Positions 59,804-64,000 of a stretch of DNA of 64,000 nucleotides are shown one piece after another. Positions within the stretch are counted from its first letter, which is position 1; every line of letters begins with the position of its first letter. Source of the DNA: Micromonospora sp. RHAY321 (GTDB lineage: Bacteria; Actinomycetota; Actinomycetes; Mycobacteriales; Micromonosporaceae); the NCBI RefSeq assembly GCF_023896955.1, contig NZ_JAMHIW010000015.1:1-64000 (forward strand). The letters run 5' to 3'. The translations under genes were made by a program, and so were the position numbers. The notes under the pieces were generated by a model that did not search any database, was not told the DNA's origin, and was given only the letters and a program-made list of their open reading frames with translations.

Positions 59804-61948
59804 TCAGAGAAGGTGGGTACGGAGGAAGTCGAGTTCCAGGGGGAGCAGGCGCTCGGCGGTGCCGTTCGCGGCCATGTGGGTGGCACCGGTCAACGGCAGC
59901 ACGGAGTGCGGTCGGCTGGTGGCCAGCAGAGCCGCGGAGAGCCGCAGGGTGTGCGCGGCCACCACGTTGTCGTCGGCCAGGCCGTGCACCAGCAGCAACG
60001 GCCGGGCCTGGTCCGGGGCGGTGACCGGCTCGGCGGCCATCTCGACCAGTGAGTGGTGCGCGTAGACCTCCACCCCGTCGTCCGGCAGACCGAGATAGCG
60101 CTCGGTGTACGCGGTGTCGTACAGCGCCCAGTCGGTCACCGGGGCGCCCGCGATCCCGCACCGGAACAGCTCCGGGTGGCGCAGCACCGCGAGCCCGGCC
60201 AGCCACCCCCCGAACGACCAGCCGCGAACCCCCACCCGACCCAGGTCCAGGTCGGGGTGCTTGCCGGCGAGTGCGGTCAGCGCGTCGATCTGGTCGGTCA
60301 GGATCACGTCGGCCATCCGCCGGTGGATCGCCTTCTCGAACGACGGCGCCACCCCCGGCGTACCCCGGTTGTCGATGGTCACCACCGCGAACCCGGCGTC
60401 GGCCCACCACTGCCGCTCCAGCCAGGCAGCCCGGGCGGCCACCACCTCCTGGTGCCCCGGGCCGCCGTAGATGTCCAGCAGCACCGGCAGCCGCCGGCCC
60501 GTCACGTGGTTGTCCGGGTAGAGCACCGCCGCCGGCAGCCGCCGGTCGGTCACCCGCTCCAGCAGCGGCAACGGCGAGTACGGAGGGGTGGCCGCGAACG
60601 ACCGCAGCTCGGCCAGCTCCTGATCGCCGCGACGCACCGTCCAGCGCACCCCGGCATGGTCCAGCGACGCGACACCGACCGCCAGCACGTCGCCGCCCAC
60701 CGCTGCGGTGTACCAGCCGGAGTCGGTGGTGAGCCGGCGCGCGTCCACCCCGCCGCCGATCGTCGTCCGGACCCGGAACAGGTGTCGCTCGCTCGGCTCG
60801 CCGTCGCTCGCCTCGACCAGCAGATCCGCCGGGCCGGGGCCGTTCGGCAGCCGACCCACCACCCGTCGCACGTACAGCGAGGGCGGCGTGAGCAGGGTGC
60901 CGTCGGCGAACAGGCACCGCGCGTCGTACCCGTCGTGGGCCAGCTCGCCGCCGACCAGCACCCGGCCGTCCGGCAGGTGTGCCGGCGTGCCGGCGATGGG
61001 CTCCACCCAGCGCGGGTCGGCCAGCTCGGCGTGCACCTGCGTCTCACCGGTCCGCGGGTCCACCGCCAGCACCAGCCCGTGCTGCTGCGAGCGGCGCAGC
61101 ACGGTGATCAGCGGGCTGCCCTCGCCCCAGCTGACCGCCGTCAGGTACGGGTAGGTCTCCCGGTCCCAGTGCACGTCGACCCAGCCGTCGTCCAGGTCCA
61201 GCAGGTGCAGGCTGACCTCCGCGTTCGGCCCACCCGACCGGGGGTACGCGACGGCGGTCGGCGGGGTGGTCGGCTCGGCCGGGTCGTGCAGGTGCCAGCG
61301 GTCCAGCCGGGACTCGTCGACCCGGGCGGCGAGGATCGAACGACCGTCCGGCGCCCACCAGTAGCCCCGGAACCGGCCGAACTCCTCGGCCGCGATGTGC
61401 TCGGCCAGACCCCAGCTCACCCCGGCGTCCTCGCCGGCCAGCAGGGTGTCGGTGCCGTCGGACTCGATCACCCGCAGCTCGCCCCGGCGGACACCCTCGG
61501 CCGCGTCGGTGACGTACGCCAGGCGCTGCCCGGTCGGGTCCGGTCGTGGGTCCAGCACCGGGCCGAGAGCCGCCACCTCCACCACGTCGCCGTGGACCAG
61601 GTCCGCCCGGAACAGCCGGCCGGCCAGCGCGAACACCGCAACCCGGCCGGCGGCGTCCAGCGCGTACGAGCCGATGCCCGAGGCGCTGAGCCGCAGCCGC
61701 TCGCGCAGGGCACGCTCACCGGGGGAGAGCGAGCGGGGGTTGTCGGCGTCGCCGAGCAGGGTGGCCGGGTCGGCGACCAGCCGCTCCTCGGCGGTGGCCA
61801 CGTCCAGCAGCCAGAGCGCGTCCGCCGGGTCCTCGGGGCCGGCGGAGCGCAGGAAGATCACCCGGGAGCCGTCCTCGGCCACGGAGACAGCACGCGGTGC
61901 GCCGTGGCTGAACCGGCGGGTGCGGGCGGCCAGCTCCGGAAAGTCCAC
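59804..61948 (-). CDS. S9 family prolyl oligopeptidase (DPP IV-like)
   Basis: The 714-residue protein has an N-terminal beta-propeller (about 1-460; HIAAEEFGRFRGYWW as the Glu-Glu type dipeptide-binding helix) and a C-terminal alpha/beta hydrolase. The triad is Ser578 in GWSFGG, Asp659 or 660 in HGLADDN and His691 in GATHMA. It probably removes N-terminal X-Pro dipeptides. No signal peptide is seen, so it is cytosolic or released by another route. It is divergent from mshB. Confidence 0.93.
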   Translation of the reverse strand: MDFPELAARTRRFSHGAPRAVSVAEDGSRVIFLRSAGPEDPADALWLLDVATAEERLVADPATLLGDADNPRSLSPGERALRERLRLSASGIGSYALDAAGRVAVFALAGRLFRADLVHGDVVEVAALGPVLDPRPDPTGQRLAYVTDAAEGVRRGELRVIESDGTDTLLAGEDAGVSWGLAEHIAAEEFGRFRGYWWAPDGRSILAARVDESRLDRWHLHDPAEPTTPPTAVAYPRSGGPNAEVSLHLLDLDDGWVDVHWDRETYPYLTAVSWGEGSPLITVLRRSQQHGLVLAVDPRTGETQVHAELADPRWVEPIAGTPAHLPDGRVLVGGELAHDGYDARCLFADGTLLTPPSLYVRRVVGRLPNGPGPADLLVEASDGEPSERHLFRVRTTIGGGVDARRLTTDSGWYTAAVGGDVLAVGVASLDHAGVRWTVRRGDQELAELRSFAATPPYSPLPLLERVTDRRLPAAVLYPDNHVTGRRLPVLLDIYGGPGHQEVVAARAAWLERQWWADAGFAVVTIDNRGTPGVAPSFEKAIHRRMADVILTDQIDALTALAGKHPDLDLGRVGVRGWSFGGWLAGLAVLRHPELFRCGIAGAPVTDWALYDTAYTERYLGLPDDGVEVYAHHSLVEMAAEPVTAPDQARPLLLVHGLADDNVVAAHTLRLSAALLATSRPHSVLPLTGATHMAANGTAERLLPLELDFLRTHLL

Positions 61949-62043
61949 AGGCCAAATCGTAGAGCCGTGCCGGGCGTGATGTGGCCGACCTGGGCGGACG
62001 CGTCAGCGACTCCCGGGCGGAACCGCCGGTTAGAGTGACCGTC

Positions 62044-62961
62044 GTGACGACGTTGCCCGACCGCCGCCTGCTGCTGGTCCACGCGCACCCCGACGACGAG
62101 TCGATCGGCACCGGCTCGACGATGGCCCACTACGCCGCCGCCGGTGCGCACGTCACGCTGGTGACCTGCACCCTCGGCGAGGAGGGTGAGATCCACGTCC
62201 CGGCGCTGGCGCAGCTCGCCGCCGCCGAGGCCGACCAGCTCGGTGGGTACCGGATCACCGAGTTGGCCGCCGCCTGTGCCGCGCTCGGCGTCAGCGACCA
62301 CCGCTTCCTCGGCGGCGCCGGCCGCTACCGCGACTCGGGGATGATGGGGCTCGCCACCAACGAGCACCCCCGCGCCTTCTGGCAGGCCGACCTCGACGAG
62401 GCCGCCGGGCACCTGGTGGAGATCATGCGGGAGGTACGCCCGCAGGTGCTCGTCACGTACGACCCCAACGGCTTCTACGGCCACCCCGATCACATCCAGG
62501 CGCACCGGGTGGCGATGCGCGCCGTCGAGCTTGCCGCCGTCGAGGGCTGCGCCCCGCTCAAGGTCTACTGGACGGCCCTGCCGCTCAGCGTGCTGGAAGC
62601 CGGCATGACGCACTTCGCCGAATCCTCGGACAACCCGTTCGCCGGCATCGAGGACCTCGCCGACCTGCCCTTCGGTACTCCGGACGACCAGATCGCCGCC
62701 CGGATCGACGCCACCGACCAGCACACGGCCAAGGAGGCCGCGATGCGGGCGCACGCCACCCAGATCCCGGCGACCTCGTGGCTCTACTCGATCGCCGGCA
62801 ACTTCGGGGGCGAGTTCATGGGCGTGGAGTTCTTCACGCTCGCAGTCGGTGAGAAGGGGCCGGGCGCTGGCCCGTACGGCTGGGAGGACGACCTCTTCGC
62901 CGGGCTGCCCGAGGCCACCGCCCCCGACCGCTCCCCGGTCGCCGCGGCCGGTTCCCGGTGA
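62044..62961 (+). CDS. mshB: GlcNAc-Ins deacetylase of mycothiol synthesis
   Basis: Removes the acetyl group from GlcNAc-inositol in mycothiol synthesis, or is a close mycothiol-conjugate amidase relative. The 305-residue LmbE-type zinc enzyme has the metal motif HAHPDDE at 13-19 (His15, Asp18) and GHPDH with His147 and His150. GTG 62044 is chosen; GTG 62035 would add three residues. It overlaps the next membrane gene by GTGA. Mycothiol genes support an actinobacterial source. Confidence 0.88.
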   Translation: MTTLPDRRLLLVHAHPDDESIGTGSTMAHYAAAGAHVTLVTCTLGEEGEIHVPALAQLAAAEADQLGGYRITELAAACAALGVSDHRFLGGAGRYRDSGMMGLATNEHPRAFWQADLDEAAGHLVEIMREVRPQVLVTYDPNGFYGHPDHIQAHRVAMRAVELAAVEGCAPLKVYWTALPLSVLEAGMTHFAESSDNPFAGIEDLADLPFGTPDDQIAARIDATDQHTAKEAAMRAHATQIPATSWLYSIAGNFGGEFMGVEFFTLAVGEKGPGAGPYGWEDDLFAGLPEATAPDRSPVAAAGSR

Positions 62962-63410
62962 CCCTGCCCGCCGCGCCGGTGTCGGTCGTGGAACACCAGG
63001 ACACCCCGCCTCCGGCGGGGCCACCGCCGCGACTGCTGGACCTTGGCCTGCGCATTGCCGGCGCGATCGTCGTGGTGGTGGCCGGCGTGCTGACCGGGGT
63101 GCTGGAGCTGTTGTTCGCCACGGCCCGCGTCGGCGGGCAGTTGATCGGCGTGTCGGTGCTGCTCGCCGTCGGCGCCAACATCGCGCTGAGCTGGTTCGCG
63201 CACGAGGTCGTCGGCCGCCGGTGGGCGGTGGCGCTGCCCGCGGTGCCGTGGTTCGCGCTGATGGCGGTGGCCGCCGTCCGCACCACCGAGGGCGATCTGT
63301 TGCTGGCCGGTGACAACTGGGTCGGCCTGGCCATGATCGTGGCCGGCGCGATGACCTTCGCGGTGATGGGCTTCCGGCAGATCCTCGCGCCGCCCGCACT
63401 CGGAGGCTGA
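62958..63410 (+). CDS. Membrane protein downstream of mshB
   Basis: A 150-residue protein: a Pro-rich cytoplasmic N-terminus of about 27 residues and four hydrophobic helices (about 30-52, 60-80, 90-107, 120-140). GTG 62958 overlaps the mshB stop, so both are co-translated, and similar proteins follow mshB in other actinobacteria as I recall. The function is unknown. Confidence 0.75.
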   Translation: MTLPAAPVSVVEHQDTPPPAGPPPRLLDLGLRIAGAIVVVVAGVLTGVLELLFATARVGGQLIGVSVLLAVGANIALSWFAHEVVGRRWAVALPAVPWFALMAVAAVRTTEGDLLLAGDNWVGLAMIVAGAMTFAVMGFRQILAPPALGG

Positions 63411-63491
63411 TGACGCCACCCAGGTACGGGTGGTAGATATTCCTGCCAGAGATGCGGCCCCGCAACGGGGCGTACGGCAGGAGGTCGTGCG

Positions 63492-63956
63492 ATGGACAGA
63501 CGGTGGCGTGACGTCGGAGTGCTCGCGGGGGCGCTGTTCGCGGTCAACGTGGTCGCCCGGCTGGTCATCCGGCTCGGCTTCGACGGTGACGACACCGCCG
63601 CCGACCGGGTGTCGCTGGCGATGTTCGCGGTGATCGGGCTGATCCTGGCCGTGGTCGCCTTCCGCTGGGGCCGCCGCCGACCGCTGGGCGACTGGGCGGC
63701 CGACACGGCGGTTGTGATCCTGGTGGCGATGGCGCTGACCGTGCTGGTCGGGCCGCTGCTCGTCGGCCACAACCCGTTCGCCGGCGGTGCGGGCACGTTC
63801 TTCGCCCAGATCTGGCTCTACCTGCTCGCCAGCGGCGCCGGCGTGCTGGCCGGGTACCTGGTCCTCACCGCGCTCGGGCGTGACTACCGCTCCCAGCAGC
63901 TCAAGCGGTACGCCGAGGTCAAGGCCGCCAAGCCGCGCCGGGTCGTCCGCCGCTGA
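63492..63956 (+). CDS. Membrane protein of unknown function
   Basis: A 154-residue protein with four hydrophobic helices (about 8-26, 40-58, 70-92, 104-126) and a basic tail ending AKPRRVVRR. AGGAGGTCGTGCG precedes ATG 63492. It follows the mshB pair after 81 bp on the same strand and may share their transcript. I do not recognise the family. Confidence 0.72.
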   Translation: MDRRWRDVGVLAGALFAVNVVARLVIRLGFDGDDTAADRVSLAMFAVIGLILAVVAFRWGRRRPLGDWAADTAVVILVAMALTVLVGPLLVGHNPFAGGAGTFFAQIWLYLLASGAGVLAGYLVLTALGRDYRSQQLKRYAEVKAAKPRRVVRR

Positions 63957-64000
63957 GCGGCCCTCGACGGGCCGGCCACCCAGCGGGGTCAGTGCGGGGC

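Overview
The window is high-GC (about 70% or more by eye), densely coded DNA with many GTG starts and many 4-bp stop/start overlaps. It carries mshB (mycothiol synthesis), a SigE-family sigma factor, a GAF-ANTAR regulator, a type VII-like secretion cassette and short palindromic repeats of a kind I associate with Micromonospora and Salinispora. The most likely source is a Micromonosporaceae chromosome. I saw no rRNA, tRNA, CRISPR array, transposase or integrase. Most of the window is ordinary chromosome with a few accessory patches.

Layout. 1-4.5 kb: an MBL-fold hydrolase whose C-terminal tail is written by repeat DNA, NADP-isocitrate dehydrogenase (icd), then galT behind its DeoR-type regulator. 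4.5-7.7 kb: an APS kinase fused to a sulfurylase domain that has lost its catalytic motifs, beside a GT2 glycosyltransferase; this may be an envelope glycan sulfation patch. 7.9-12 kb: two ABC ATPase/permease pairs and a membrane protein. 12-20 kb: valyl-tRNA synthetase, a divergent LysR/SDR pair, and a heterodimeric ABC exporter. 20-25 kb: ogt and a fused Ada-AlkA gene that contains an in-frame palindromic repeat, an FAD oxidoreductase, and a sigma factor with a collagen-like membrane partner. 25-30 kb: a small unknown gene, a peptidase E-like gene, then a tightly coupled leftward six-gene cassette, and ychF.

30-40 kb: GAF-ANTAR regulator, DUF1028, VOC and SRPBCC proteins with tandem operator-like sites, a frameshifted MFS gene, two methyltransferases (one behind a 35-codon ORF), a second LysR, and small enzymes. 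40-47 kb: succinate dehydrogenase sdhCAB and the TldD/TldE pair. 47-55 kb: a peptide ABC transporter operon (oppD, oppF, dppC, dppB, oppA). 54.4-58.2 kb: a scarred region with two pieces of a TPR-type regulator around a lipoprotein and a Tat-exported M20 hydrolase, a duplicated terminator arm and a frameshifted MerR gene. 58.2-64 kb: quinone oxidoreductase with a divergent HxlR regulator, an S9 peptidase, mshB and two membrane proteins.

The strongest candidate for an undescribed system is the cassette at 26679-29420. Its order is YbaB/EbfC-like protein, WXG100/EspC-like protein, free-standing CpnT-N-like membrane domain, DEDDh exonuclease, toxin-type nucleotidyltransferase, and a small acidic protein placed where an immunity gene would be. 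It looks like a type VII polymorphic effector whose modules are separate, translationally coupled genes. Other leads are the degenerate sulfurylase/APS kinase fusion, palindromic repeats turned into protein sequence, and the 35-codon ORF in front of a methyltransferase.
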